DNA of 64,000 bases from Paenibacillus sp. JNUCC32 (GTDB lineage: Bacteria; Bacillota; Bacilli; Paenibacillales; Paenibacillaceae). The notes beneath the pieces are model-generated. The model was not told the DNA's origin. It saw nothing but the letters and a program-made list of their open reading frames with translations, and did not search any database. A program made the translations under genes and the position numbers. The stretch lies in NCBI RefSeq assembly GCF_014863545.1, contig NZ_CP062260.1:930001-994000 (forward strand), given 5' to 3'. Below are positions 52,852 through 61,507 of this stretch, piece by piece. Position 1 is the first letter of the stretch; each line of letters starts with the position of its first letter.

Positions 52852-53904
52852 ATGTTTCAAGACATCACCGTAAAAGAATTATTGGAACTGCAAAACAGCA
52901 AGAAGATTACTTTGATTGATGTCCGTTCCCCTTCGGAATACAAGGACTCCACCATTCCGGGGAGTCTGAACATTCCGGTCTTCAATGATGAAGAACGGGC
53001 GGAGATCGGGACGATTTACAAGCAGGTGAGCGTGGATGCGGCCAAAGAGCGGGGGCTCGCCATCATGTCGGCCAAGCTACCCAGCTTCGTGAAGCAGTTC
53101 AAAGAGATCGAAGGAGATAAGGCGGTCTATTGCTGGCGCGGCGGCATGCGCAGCCGAACGGCTGCAACGGTGCTGTCCCTGATGGATATCCATGTCAATC
53201 GGATTACGGGCGGGATTAAGGCTTACCGGAAGTATGTGCTGGATACGCTTGAGCAGAAGAGTCTGGATGCGGAAGCGTTTGTCCTTCACGGATTGACGGG
53301 TACGGGCAAGACGGCAGTGCTAAGGCAGCTTCAGCAGGAAGGCTACCCCGTCGTGGACCTGGAAGGGCTCGCAGGCCACCGCGGCTCGATCTTCGGGCAT
53401 ATCGGACTGCCGTCCAACAATCAGAAGACTTTCGATGCGGAGTTGGTTGAACGGCTGAAGCAATTGGAAAATTCGCCTTATTTGTTATTTGAGGCCGAGA
53501 GCAAACGGATCGGCAAAATCGTCGTTCCCGATTTCCTGATGAAGAAGAAGGAGTCGGGGGCAGCCATCGTATTGGAATTGCCGATGGCGGAGCGTGTTCG
53601 CCAGATACTGGAGGATTACAACCCTGCGGCTTATAAAGAGCAATATTTGGCGGCCTTTCAATTAATCAAGAACCGAATCCACACTCCGATCGCCGCGGAA
53701 ATTGGCAAGTCTTTGGAGGAGGGAAGGTATGCTCAGGGAATACAGCTGCTGCTTGAGCATTATTATGATCCCAAATATAATTACTCCTTCAGTCAATATG
53801 AGGACAACGCTCCTATCGTTGTAGCGGTAGATCGGGTAGAAGAAGCGGTGGATGCCGTAAAAGACATACTGCGAAGCCGAATGCTGCACAAGACAGGCGC
53901 GTAA
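52852..53904 (+). CDS. mnmH: tRNA 2-selenouridine(34) synthase
   Basis: 350 residues. N-terminal rhodanese domain (LIDVRSPSEYKDSTIPGSLNIPVFND) with catalytic Cys94 in AVYCWRGGMRSRTAA, then a P-loop domain with Walker A LHGLTGTGKTAVL and the family blocks DLEGLAGHRGSIFGHIG and FEAESKRIGKIVVPDFL. Geranylates 2-thiouridine at tRNA position 34 and replaces the sulfur with selenium. It starts 45 bp after selD; the pair forms a complete selenouridine module. Confidence 0.96.
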   Translation: MFQDITVKELLELQNSKKITLIDVRSPSEYKDSTIPGSLNIPVFNDEERAEIGTIYKQVSVDAAKERGLAIMSAKLPSFVKQFKEIEGDKAVYCWRGGMRSRTAATVLSLMDIHVNRITGGIKAYRKYVLDTLEQKSLDAEAFVLHGLTGTGKTAVLRQLQQEGYPVVDLEGLAGHRGSIFGHIGLPSNNQKTFDAELVERLKQLENSPYLLFEAESKRIGKIVVPDFLMKKKESGAAIVLELPMAERVRQILEDYNPAAYKEQYLAAFQLIKNRIHTPIAAEIGKSLEEGRYAQGIQLLLEHYYDPKYNYSFSQYEDNAPIVVAVDRVEEAVDAVKDILRSRMLHKTGA

Positions 53905-53930
53905 ATGCCAGGATCGGTTGAGTGCGTAAC

Positions 53931-53964
53931 GAGAAGGAGTTCCACTATGTCTTCTCTTTATTTT
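53931..53964 (+). terminator. Weak terminator after mnmH
   Basis: GAGAAG and CTTCTC form a 6-bp stem followed by TTTATTTT. Confidence 0.5.
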
Positions 53965-53996
53965 GCGATCCGGTCCTGATTCGAATAGAACGATAG

Positions 53997-54054
53997 ATCG
54001 CCCCTTAAGCATTAGCAGATACGAAGGTATCGCTTTTGCTTGAGGGGCGATTTT
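53997..54054. terminator. Convergent terminator between mnmH and the SDR gene
   Basis: ATCGCCCCTTAAGCA and TGCTTGAGGGGCGAT form a long stem (one wobble) enclosing a smaller AGATACGAAGGTATC-type hairpin; T-rich on the plus exit. Confidence 0.8.
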
Positions 54055-54075
54055 GCTTTTGAATATGAAATGCTC

Positions 54076-54723
54076 TTAGAGTGACGATAGAGCTTCCGAG
54101 ATAGGCGTTTCGCCTGAAATCAGGTCGAAGGAACGCCGGAAGGTATGTTCTTCGTCCAGCGCAAACATGATCGTTTTCGCCACATCCTCGCGCGGAATCG
54201 AGCCGCCCTTGATATTCTCCGCAGCCGTAATGCGGCCGGTACCAGGCTCATTCAAAAGTCCTCCCGGACGAATGATCGTATAGGAGAGGCTGCTGTGACG
54301 AAGCATTCGATCCGCGTAATGCTTGGCGGCATAATACGGTTTGATGTCCCCGTTCCAAGATTCTCGATGATGGGCCCCAATCGCGCTAACCATCACAAAG
54401 CGCGGGACCTTCGCCTCTTCGGCAGCTTCCACCATCTTGACGGCTCCGTCCAGATCGATCAGCAGCGTTTTGTCGTATCCGGTAGCTCCGCCAGAACCAG
54501 CCGCGAATACCACTGCCTGGCAATCTCGTGCTGCTTCCGCCAGTTCCTTGACCGATCCTTCCAAATTCGCGATTACGCACTCTATTCCCGCTTCTCGATA
54601 ATAGGCTGCCTGCTCCTCCCTCCGAACCATGGCTTTTACGCTATAGGCATCATGCTCATGCAGGAGAAATGTAAGCTGTTTGCCAATCTGGCCGTTCGCG
54701 CCGGCCACTAGGACCTTCATCAT
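54076..54723 (-). CDS. SDR-type NAD(P)-binding oxidoreductase (YhfK-like)
   Basis: 215 residues: Rossmann start KVLVAGANGQIGKQLTFLL, VVFAAGSGGATGYDKTLLIDLDGAVKMVEAA, FVMVSAIGAHH and the active-site-like YYAAKHYADRMLRHSSLSYTIIRPGGL. Atypical SDR of the YhfK/YwnB/NAD(P)H-binding group, which lacks a proven substrate; often linked to redox stress. Single gene, start ATG 54723 (54720 also possible). Confidence 0.88.
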   Translation of the reverse strand: MMKVLVAGANGQIGKQLTFLLHEHDAYSVKAMVRREEQAAYYREAGIECVIANLEGSVKELAEAARDCQAVVFAAGSGGATGYDKTLLIDLDGAVKMVEAAEEAKVPRFVMVSAIGAHHRESWNGDIKPYYAAKHYADRMLRHSSLSYTIIRPGGLLNEPGTGRITAAENIKGGSIPREDVAKTIMFALDEEHTFRRSFDLISGETPISEALSSL

Positions 54724-54905
54724 GACATGCTCCTTTTCTTTTGGGTATATATTCTCGTAAAGAGTAATCCCTGCGATTTTGACATAGACTACGGGATATT
54801 TGGCATGTAATCCCTTTGGGACTTTCCTTTATGACAGGAAAATGATATTATCTTGTTTTCACCAAATCGCACGGTTTCGAAACAAGGTCAAAGGAGAACA
54901 GAGAG

Positions 54906-55592
54906 TTGAGCGGAGAGAAGATATACCCTGCTTCAGGAAGACAACGCTGGATATTCCTCATTTCGATGATCAGCTTCATCGGATTTGTCATTCTGGCGGC
55001 GCTGGTAAAGCGGGAAAGCCTGGCAGCGCTTGATTTGGCGATCATTACGACGGTACAAGCCCTTGAACATCCGCTGCTTACGGATATTGCCATCGGGCTG
55101 TCATTCATAGGCTCCATCGGACCGGTGATCGTGTTAAGCCTGATCGTGATCGCCGTGCTATATTGGATTCTGGGCCACCGCAAGGAGATTCTTCTCCTTA
55201 TTGTGGTCGTCTTCGGTTCATCTATTCTGAATTTATTATTAAAATGGGTGTTTCAACGTGCAAGGCCGGACATCAACCGCCTGATCGAAATAACGGGATA
55301 CAGCTATCCCAGCGGCCATTCGATGGGAGCCTTCTCGTTCTACAGCGTGCTCGCTTACTTGTTGTGGAGACATATTGACAGCAGAGCGGGGAGAGGGACG
55401 TTGATTGCCGTTTCCATCGCGATGATTCTAAGCATCGGACTTAGTCGGATCTATCTCGGCGTCCATTACCCGAGCGACATCGTTGGCGGATACCTGGCTT
55501 CTTGCGCTTGGCTTGGGTTCATGATCCGATCTTACGAGAAAAGGATGGGGAAGCGGGCCAACCCGGATGATGTCAATGAAGAGACTGCATAA
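54906..55592 (+). CDS. PAP2 family phosphatase
   Basis: 228 residues from TTG 54906, GGAGAACAGAGAG upstream. Six membrane helices with the complete type 2 phosphatidic acid phosphatase site: KWVFQRARPD, YPSGHSMGAFSFY and SRIYLGVHYPSDIVGG. Hydrolyses a lipid phosphate, probably undecaprenyl pyrophosphate or phosphatidylglycerophosphate, at the outer face of the membrane. The FUSC-like gene follows 107 bp downstream. Confidence 0.92.
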   Translation: MSGEKIYPASGRQRWIFLISMISFIGFVILAALVKRESLAALDLAIITTVQALEHPLLTDIAIGLSFIGSIGPVIVLSLIVIAVLYWILGHRKEILLLIVVVFGSSILNLLLKWVFQRARPDINRLIEITGYSYPSGHSMGAFSFYSVLAYLLWRHIDSRAGRGTLIAVSIAMILSIGLSRIYLGVHYPSDIVGGYLASCAWLGFMIRSYEKRMGKRANPDDVNEETA

Positions 55593-55699
55593 CATTGGAA
55601 GCGTAAGGGTAATTCATGTAATAGCGGTTCAAACGGAGGAGTATGTATCATGGTGTGTAGGCATAGACGTGAAATTGGGTTGCGTAAGGAGGGCTGTCC

Positions 55700-56758
55700 G
55701 TGGCGTTTGGAGCAAGAATGTTCAAAACCGGCCTAGCCGTGACGCTGGCTCTTTATTTAGCCATGCTGTTTGACTTTAAATCACCTGTCGTAGCCGCCAT
55801 CGCCGCGATTTTCGCGATGCAGCCATCGATATACAGGTCGTGGAGATATTTTCTGGACCAGCTGCAGACCAGTACGCTCGGTGCGATTCTGGCCATGCTC
55901 GGAGGGTATTTTTTATCGAATCAACCGATTTCCGTCGGTTTGGTCTGTATTCTAGTGATCATGATTTGCATGAAGCTGAAAATGGGCGAGACCATCGGAC
56001 TTACGCTTGTTACGGTCATATCCGTGATGGAAGCTTCCGGACAATGGGACTTTGCCCTCAATCGCTTTATTCTGACGATTATCGGCATCATATCTGCATT
56101 CCTCATCAATATTCTTGTGTTTCCACCGAAACCGAAGGAACAGTACATCACGCGGATTCATATTGTATTTGGCAAAATGTCGCTGCTGCTGCGCACGGCG
56201 ATCTCCCATGAAATGAAGGATTCGGTCTACCGTGCGGAGAAGAAAGAACTGGAATCGGCCATCAAATCGTTGTCCGACAAATACAATTTGTTTGAGGAAG
56301 AGCAGAAGAAGCTGAAGCGGGCGAAATACAGTCAAGCAAGACAGCTCGTGGTGTATAAGCAGCTGCTCCAATCCCTTCGCAAGGGGTATGAAGTGCTGGA
56401 TGCGGTGGAGAACCACTATTTCCAGGCGGATCGATCCGATGAAATCGACGAACAGTTTGATCACAATCTGGAGCGGTTAATGAAGTACCATGAGCATATT
56501 TTGTGGAAATTCGAAGATAAACTTAAGCCGAACGAGGATGAGGCCGAGACCATGGCGGAGAACAATGAAGCTTTCATGGAGCAGGTGATGTGCGGGCCCG
56601 GCTCAAATCCCGGCGGACTTCGGCTGGCGGTGGTCGCCGCCTCCATGTACGACTACGGCTATCAGCTTGACCGGTTGAATCGGGTGGCGGATCAAATCAG
56701 CCGAGTCGTGGATGATAAGGAGCAAGAGGATGCCATGTTCTCGTGGCTGCGAAAATAA
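55700..56758 (+). CDS. Aromatic acid exporter family protein (FUSC/ArAE_1-like)
   Basis: 352 residues from GTG 55700, AAGGAGGG 6 bases upstream. Four to five N-terminal membrane helices (MFKTGLAVTLALYLAMLF, SPVVAAIAAIFAMQPSIYRSW, TLGAILAMLGGYFL, ISAFLINILVFPPKPKEQY) and a long charged cytoplasmic coiled coil of about 190 residues, as in PF06081/ArAE_1 proteins. Proposed to export aromatic acids or relate to the envelope; function unproven in Firmicutes. Confidence 0.85.
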   Translation: MAFGARMFKTGLAVTLALYLAMLFDFKSPVVAAIAAIFAMQPSIYRSWRYFLDQLQTSTLGAILAMLGGYFLSNQPISVGLVCILVIMICMKLKMGETIGLTLVTVISVMEASGQWDFALNRFILTIIGIISAFLINILVFPPKPKEQYITRIHIVFGKMSLLLRTAISHEMKDSVYRAEKKELESAIKSLSDKYNLFEEEQKKLKRAKYSQARQLVVYKQLLQSLRKGYEVLDAVENHYFQADRSDEIDEQFDHNLERLMKYHEHILWKFEDKLKPNEDEAETMAENNEAFMEQVMCGPGSNPGGLRLAVVAASMYDYGYQLDRLNRVADQISRVVDDKEQEDAMFSWLRK

Positions 56759-56777
56759 GGGAGCTCGCCATGAGGAT

Positions 56778-56813
56778 GCCGATCAAGATTTCACATTTGA
56801 TCGGCTGTTTTTA
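56778..56813 (+). terminator. Terminator of the FUSC-like gene
   Basis: GCCGATCAA and TTGATCGGC form a 9-bp perfect stem followed by TGTTTTTAT. Confidence 0.85.
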
Positions 56814-56875
56814 TACAACTCAGCAAGCAGCAAGTTTGGCATTTGAGGCTCGGGAATGGTATGGTATATGAACAT

Positions 56876-56902
56876 AAAAAAAACCGCCCCGGCGGGTCGG
56901 TT
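56876..56902 (-). terminator. Terminator of the candidate antisense RNA
   Basis: Minus strand: AACCGACCCGCC and the GGGGCGGTT arm, followed by eight T (56883-56876). No minus-strand protein gene lies upstream to need it. Confidence 0.8.
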
Positions 56903-56916
56903 ACTGAAATTCCATG

Positions 56917-56945
56917 TTGAATTATGTACGGCAGCTTGCTATAAT
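56917..56945 (+). promoter_or_regulatory. helD promoter
   Basis: TTGAAT (56917-56922), 17-bp spacer, TATAAT (56940-56945). Transcription from about 56952 would give a leader of 100 bases overlapping the antisense RNA unit. Confidence 0.65.
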
Positions 56946-56998
56946 TAACAATGCTTTGTCATTAAATTATTGATATGTGGTTAGAATATCACAATTGT

Positions 56999-57027
56999 AT
57001 TTTATCACGATTAACTAACGCTGTCAA
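56999..57027 (-). promoter_or_regulatory. Promoter of the candidate antisense RNA
   Basis: TTGACA-17-TAAAAT on the minus strand, one base from full sigma A consensus, firing away from helD across its leader. Confidence 0.7.
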
Positions 57028-57051
57028 CCGGTATATTAGGGGGATGAACAA

Positions 57052-59382
57052 ATGGCTATCAGCGATCAAGATTGGAAAGAGGAACAGGCGCGGGTAACGG
57101 AAGTAACAGCAAAAATCGGAAATAAAATATCCCAGCTGGAAGCGAGCGTCGGCGATATCCGTGAAGTCGTCATTGACATGCGGAAGGACTTCTGGGACGA
57201 AGTTACGGTAAACTTCAGCAACCCGGACGATTTGGGCGAAACGTCCACCAACCTGAGACAGCAGTCGCAGGTGCTCGCCGAACGCGAGCATGCTCATCTG
57301 CAGTCCAGCAAGCTGCTTAAAAAGTACAGGAAGCTGGTGGAATCCCCATACTTCGGACGCATTGACTTTCAGGAGGATGGAACTGCGGAGACCGAAACCA
57401 TTTATTTGGGAACAGGTTCTTTTTTGGACGAAAAGATGGAGACGTTTCTGGTTTACGACTGGCGCGCACCCATCTCTAGCCTGTATTACGACGGTGCGCC
57501 GGGCCCTGCCCAATATGAGACGCCTTCGGGTACGGTCAAGGGCGAAATGCTGCTTAAGCGCCAATTCGTCATCCATAACGGCGAGATCAAGGTGCTGTTC
57601 GATACCGGCGTGACCATCGGAGATGAACTGCTGCAGCAGGTGCTCAGCCATAGCGCGGATGACCGCATGAAGAGTATCGTGGCTACGATTCAGAAGGAAC
57701 AGAACGCGGTCATCCGAAATGACAAAACCCGCATGCTGATCGTGCAGGGGGCTGCCGGAAGCGGAAAGACCTCGGCTGCACTGCAAAGGGTGGCTTATCT
57801 GCTGTACAAGTACCGGGAGACGCTCCGGGCCGACCAGATGATCCTGTTCTCCCCGAATCCGCTGTTCAACAGCTATGTGTCCACGGTGCTTCCCGAGCTC
57901 GGCGAGGACAATATGCAGCAGACGACCTTCCAGTCCTATCTGGAGCACCGGCTCGGTAAGGAGTTCGATCTCGAAGACGTGTTCACGCAAATGGAAACCC
58001 TGTTGAATGCGGATGATTCGCCGCGTTACCGGGCACGCTTGGAGAGCATATCGTATAAATCCTCGGGGGCTTATCTGGACACCATCAGACGATACAAGGA
58101 GCTGCTGGAAAAGGGAGGCATGCTCTTTAAGCCGGTCGTATTCCAGGGGAAGGTGATTGTCAGCTCGGAGGAGATGGCATCGCAGTTCTATGGCTATGAT
58201 TCGGCGGTTAAGCTTGCTGGCCGCATTGATCTGATGAAGGAATGGATGCTTAAGCGCCTGTCGGAGTTTGCCCAGACCGAGAAAGATGCCCCGTGGGTAG
58301 AGGAGCAGATCCAGCTGCTGGATACGGAAGATTACCAACGGGCCTTTCAAACGATGAGACGCAAGCAAAACCGGAAGGCAGACACGTTTGACGATTTCGA
58401 TAAGGAAAAAGACGTCCTTGCGAAAATGGTGGTCAGCAGCCGGCTCAAGCCGCTTCGACGTTGGATCAAGCGGTTCCGGTATGTGGACGTCAAGGGTATG
58501 TACCGTAAATTGTACACGGACGAATCCTTATTCCGCCGGGCGGCGGGAAATTTGGAGACGCTCCCTGAACATTGGGATGAAATATGCAATCTTACCGTTG
58601 CGTCCCTGGACGACAAAGCATTGCTTTACGAAGACGCCACGCCGTTTCTCTATTTGAAGGAACTGCTGCAAGGGTTCCGTACGAATACGTCGATACGCCA
58701 TGTCATTGTCGATGAAGTTCAGGATTATTCCGCATTTCAGCTGGAGTTCCTGAAGCGTTTGTTCCCGCGGGCCAAAATGACGGTGCTGGGGGACCTCAAC
58801 CAAGCCATTTATGCTCATGGAGAGGCACTCGGAAGCTTGGAGAATCTGGTGAGTCTGTATGGCGAAGAGGATACGGAGGTCATTAATCTGACCCAAAGCT
58901 ACCGGTCGACGTATGAAATCGTTAACTTCACGCGACAAATGATACCGGGCGGGGAGCGGATCGTTCCTTTCAACCGGCAAGGCGAAGCTCCTCGAGTCGT
59001 TCGGGTGAACGATGAAGAAGAACTTCATGGCGCGATCGTATCCGATATCCGCGAGCTTCATGAGCAGGGATTCCAATACGTTGCGGTGATCTGCCGGACA
59101 GAAGAGGAGAGCAGGCGCGTACATCAGCAGCTGTCGGCGGATATCTCCGCCCGCTTAATCACCAAAACCACGCCGGCCTTTGAAAAGGGAACGCTGGTGG
59201 TTCCCGCCTACTTGGCCAAAGGCGTGGAGTTTGACGCGGTGATTATCTATAACGGCGCCGAGGACGTGTACCACCGGGAAAGCGATCGTAAGCTGTTCTA
59301 CACGGCATGTACGCGTGCCATGCATAAACTGCATGTCTATCATATCGGGGAGAAGAGTCACTTTATCTCCGATCAAGCTTAA
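57052..59382 (+). CDS. helD: HelD-type RNA polymerase recycling helicase
   Basis: 776 residues, the usual HelD length. An N-terminal coiled coil (about 1-90) enters the polymerase secondary channel; Walker A GAAGSGKTSAALQR is near residue 232, the Walker B box VIVDEVQDYSAFQLEFLKRLFP near 550, GDLNQAIYAHG and the late KGVEFDAVIIYN/LFYTACTRAMHKLHVY motifs complete a UvrD-like SF1 ATPase. HelD frees stalled RNA polymerase from nucleic acid. GGGGG lies before the ATG. A promoter for an opposing small RNA lies immediately upstream. Confidence 0.94.
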   Translation: MAISDQDWKEEQARVTEVTAKIGNKISQLEASVGDIREVVIDMRKDFWDEVTVNFSNPDDLGETSTNLRQQSQVLAEREHAHLQSSKLLKKYRKLVESPYFGRIDFQEDGTAETETIYLGTGSFLDEKMETFLVYDWRAPISSLYYDGAPGPAQYETPSGTVKGEMLLKRQFVIHNGEIKVLFDTGVTIGDELLQQVLSHSADDRMKSIVATIQKEQNAVIRNDKTRMLIVQGAAGSGKTSAALQRVAYLLYKYRETLRADQMILFSPNPLFNSYVSTVLPELGEDNMQQTTFQSYLEHRLGKEFDLEDVFTQMETLLNADDSPRYRARLESISYKSSGAYLDTIRRYKELLEKGGMLFKPVVFQGKVIVSSEEMASQFYGYDSAVKLAGRIDLMKEWMLKRLSEFAQTEKDAPWVEEQIQLLDTEDYQRAFQTMRRKQNRKADTFDDFDKEKDVLAKMVVSSRLKPLRRWIKRFRYVDVKGMYRKLYTDESLFRRAAGNLETLPEHWDEICNLTVASLDDKALLYEDATPFLYLKELLQGFRTNTSIRHVIVDEVQDYSAFQLEFLKRLFPRAKMTVLGDLNQAIYAHGEALGSLENLVSLYGEEDTEVINLTQSYRSTYEIVNFTRQMIPGGERIVPFNRQGEAPRVVRVNDEEELHGAIVSDIRELHEQGFQYVAVICRTEEESRRVHQQLSADISARLITKTTPAFEKGTLVVPAYLAKGVEFDAVIIYNGAEDVYHRESDRKLFYTACTRAMHKLHVYHIGEKSHFISDQA

Positions 59383-59389
59383 AGGAAAA

Positions 59390-59426
59390 AGGTCTGCCTG
59401 AGCCCGTCTCAGGCGGGCCTCTTTTT
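59390..59426 (+). terminator. helD terminator
   Basis: AGGTCTGCCTGAG and CTCAGGCGGGCCT form the stem (two wobbles), then CTTTTT. Confidence 0.85.
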
Positions 59427-59476
59427 GCATGATGACTATATGAAAGTCAAACCCGTTTTCATAGCGGAGGTAAAAA

Positions 59477-59563
59477 ATGGAATGTAGTATTGTAAGTAAT
59501 TTATGGCATTTGTTATACCATAAGGAGGGAGTTATCCAAAATTTATCAACATTTGACCGGTGA
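59477..59563 (+). CDS. Candidate 28-residue protein
   Basis: ATG 59477 follows a strong ribosome site (GCGGAGG, 6-7 bases) and reads MECSIVSNLWHLLYHKEGV then IQNLSTFDR before TGA. No promoter or homologue is recognised; the case rests on the ribosome site in an otherwise empty 306-bp gap between helD and a chemoreceptor gene. Confidence 0.35.
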   Translation: MECSIVSNLWHLLYHKEGVIQNLSTFDR

Positions 59564-59638
59564 TTAATAAATTTTTTTCAATTATTTTCGAGTTAAGCGA
59601 TTTCACGGTAGTCCTGCCTATTCACTCTTGACACAAAT

Positions 59639-59666
59639 TTGACGAAAAAAGGAATGGGGGTATATT
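59639..59666 (+). promoter_or_regulatory. Promoter of the CHASE3-like chemoreceptor gene
   Basis: TTGACG (59639-59644), 16-bp spacer, TATATT (59661-59666); a second TTGACA lies 11 bp further upstream. No sigma D element was seen. Confidence 0.5.
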
Positions 59667-59688
59667 ACTTATATCAAAGGTCGGGTGC

Positions 59689-61398
59689 TTGCGGATGAAG
59701 ATAAAAACAAAATTAATTCTTTCGTCTACGATACTTGCGACGGTTACGGCGGTTATCGTAATCATTGCGTTTATCACATCGAATATGACGGAGAAGAGGT
59801 TCAGCAAGATTATTGAAGAGGACCAGAAGGTCATTTATAACCTGACGCAATTGGAGACCCTGTTGACTGGCGTTTCCAATGATGAGCGGGGCTACTTATT
59901 GACCGGGGATTCGACCTTTGCAGATTCATTGAAATCGAAACAGGAGTCCGTCGTCAAACTCATGGCCGAAACCAAAGGCTTAATGACGGCAGAAGAAGAC
60001 CAGAAGGTATTTAACGAGATTGAAGCCGGTTATGTCGTATACTCCGAGGCTATTGCCGAGGTATTGAACAAATTGGGGTATGACACCGGTTTTTACAAGG
60101 CGGTCCCTTTCCGGGTGTACGAAGCTGCCTTTAACAAGGAGCGGGAAGTGCGCAAGTCATTTAGCGAGCTGATCGCAAAGTTTACGGTACATAAAAATGA
60201 AACCCTGGCGAAGCAGGCTGATCAGATTGCGGCCAGCAGCCGGTTTCAGAATTTGATCATCATGCTGATCGGAGCGGCCGCCGTCGTTTATTTTGCCATA
60301 CAGGGCTATCTCCTGACCCGTTCGATCCGTCCGTTGAACCAGATGAGCAGTCAGCTTCTGAAGATTGCCGAAGGCGGGGGTGATCTGGTTACCCGATTAC
60401 ACATTACAACGAAAGATGAAATCAGGGATGTAGCCGATGCTTATAATAAATTGGTCGATGGCTTCAGGGAGCTGGTCGTCCAAGTGCAGGATACTGCAGG
60501 TAAAGTGGGTATCGCTGCTTCGACGCTGCATTCGACGACAGAGGAAATCCGTCAAGCCTCCCACCAAACGTCCGGGATTATGGAAGAGCTGGCTGCCGGG
60601 GTAGAGAACCAGCTGCAGGATACGGAGGAAACGACGGCGACCGTTACGGATATGGCGGAAGGCATGAAGCATATCGCGCTTGCAGCCCAAGACGTTTCCG
60701 GGCTGGCGGCAGCGGCGAACAAGCTTGCGGCTGAAGGGGAACAGGCACTTGTACATACGCTAACCCAGATGGAAGGCATCCGTACCAGCGTGGACCAATC
60801 TGCGCAATCCGTGCGTGCGCTCGGAGAGAAGGCCTCCAACATCGGGGCGATGGGACAGATCATCATCGAAATTGCGGAGCAGACCTCACTGCTTGCCTTG
60901 AATGCCTCCATTGAGGCCGCTCGGGCTGGCGAACATGGCAGAGGTTTTGCGGTCGTCGCCGCAGAGGTCCGGAATTTGGCTGATCAGGCATCGAACTCCT
61001 CCGTCGAAATTAGACAGTTCGTTCACGAGCTGCAGCAAGACATCGTGAATCTGGCCGGCGTGATGGAACAGGGAACCCGCGAAGTAACCGAAGGCATGAA
61101 CGTGGCGCAAGGAGCCGAGCGAGCCTTTAAGGAAATCGAGCAGTCGGTCGGCGAATTGAACGGTCAGATTCAAAGCGTCACCGCTGCAACCGAACAGATG
61201 AATTCGGGAGCCGGGGAGCTCGTTCACGCGATCCGTCGAATCCAGGAGGTCACGGAGACGACGGCAGGCGGTACGCAAAGCGTCAGTGCCGCAACGGAAG
61301 AGCAGCTGGCGTCCATGGAAGAAATCACAAATTCCGTTGAAGATCTTAACGTGATGTCTGGCAAGCTTCGTCAGTTGATGTCCGGCTTTAAAGTATAA
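59689..61398 (+). CDS. Methyl-accepting chemotaxis protein with CHASE3-like sensor
   Basis: 569 residues from TTG 59689 (AAAGG 8 bases upstream; ATG 59695 alternative). Membrane segment about 8-30, a helical extracytoplasmic region ([27 protein letters not shown]) typical of CHASE3, a second membrane segment about 188-208 ([22 protein letters not shown]), HAMP ([27 protein letters not shown]) and the signalling hairpin [37 protein letters not shown] in pieces. The ligand is unknown. Confidence 0.94.
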   Translation: MRMKIKTKLILSSTILATVTAVIVIIAFITSNMTEKRFSKIIEEDQKVIYNLTQLETLLTGVSNDERGYLLTGDSTFADSLKSKQESVVKLMAETKGLMTAEEDQKVFNEIEAGYVVYSEAIAEVLNKLGYDTGFYKAVPFRVYEAAFNKEREVRKSFSELIAKFTVHKNETLAKQADQIAASSRFQNLIIMLIGAAAVVYFAIQGYLLTRSIRPLNQMSSQLLKIAEGGGDLVTRLHITTKDEIRDVADAYNKLVDGFRELVVQVQDTAGKVGIAASTLHSTTEEIRQASHQTSGIMEELAAGVENQLQDTEETTATVTDMAEGMKHIALAAQDVSGLAAAANKLAAEGEQALVHTLTQMEGIRTSVDQSAQSVRALGEKASNIGAMGQIIIEIAEQTSLLALNASIEAARAGEHGRGFAVVAAEVRNLADQASNSSVEIRQFVHELQQDIVNLAGVMEQGTREVTEGMNVAQGAERAFKEIEQSVGELNGQIQSVTAATEQMNSGAGELVHAIRRIQEVTETTAGGTQSVSAATEEQLASMEEITNSVEDLNVMSGKLRQLMSGFKV

Positions 61399-61415
61399 TT
61401 AAGGAAAAATTGCAT

Positions 61416-61487
61416 ATGGGAAAAAACGGCCACCTTGCCGTCATGCATATTCTGGGCGAAAGAACCTACAATATGGATGACAGATAA
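61416..61487 (+). CDS. Leader peptide of the MFS exporter gene
   Basis: 23 codons, MGKNGHLAVMHILGERTYN then MDDR, with AAGGA 10 bases upstream. The frame spans both 5' arms of the hairpins that hide the exporter's ribosome site and ends 20 bases before the exporter ATG. A ribosome paused on it would open the hairpins. The peptide is not one I recognise; the arrangement is that of inducible antibiotic-resistance genes. Confidence 0.65.
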   Translation: MGKNGHLAVMHILGERTYNMDDR

Positions 61488-61500
61488 CGCAAAGGTGGTC
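61428..61500 (+). promoter_or_regulatory. Two-tier hairpin sequestering the MFS ribosome site
   Basis: Outer stem: GGCCACCTT (61428-61436) with AAGGTGGTC (61492-61500), one wobble, extended by GC/GC. Inner stem: GTCATGCATATT (61440-61451) with AATATGGATGAC (61470-61481), one mismatch. The outer 3' arm contains AAAGGTGG, the exporter's ribosome site, so the folded RNA should be poorly translated. Confidence 0.7.
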
Positions 61501-61507
61501 TTCTCTC

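Larger units (their letters stand above)
56876..56992 (-). ncRNA. Candidate small RNA antisense to the helD leader
   Basis: A near-consensus promoter on the minus strand, TTGACA (57027-57022), 17-bp spacer, TAAAAT (57004-56999), would start RNA near 56992, and a strong intrinsic terminator ends it near 56876, giving about 115 nt. No open frame longer than six codons is present. It runs through the helD promoter and is complementary to the first part of the helD leader, so interference or antisense control of helD is possible. I do not recognise a known RNA family. Confidence 0.6.

Noticed and set aside
53947..53979. 10-codon frame after mnmH with AAGGAG upstream
   Set aside because: It lies inside the weak terminator hairpin and is too short to support; the purine-rich stretch is better explained as the hairpin arm.
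61394..61399. TATAAT as promoter for the MFS leader
   Set aside because: No acceptable -35 exists at 16-18 bp, and transcription from it would begin after the leader's ribosome site. The leader is probably read from further upstream.
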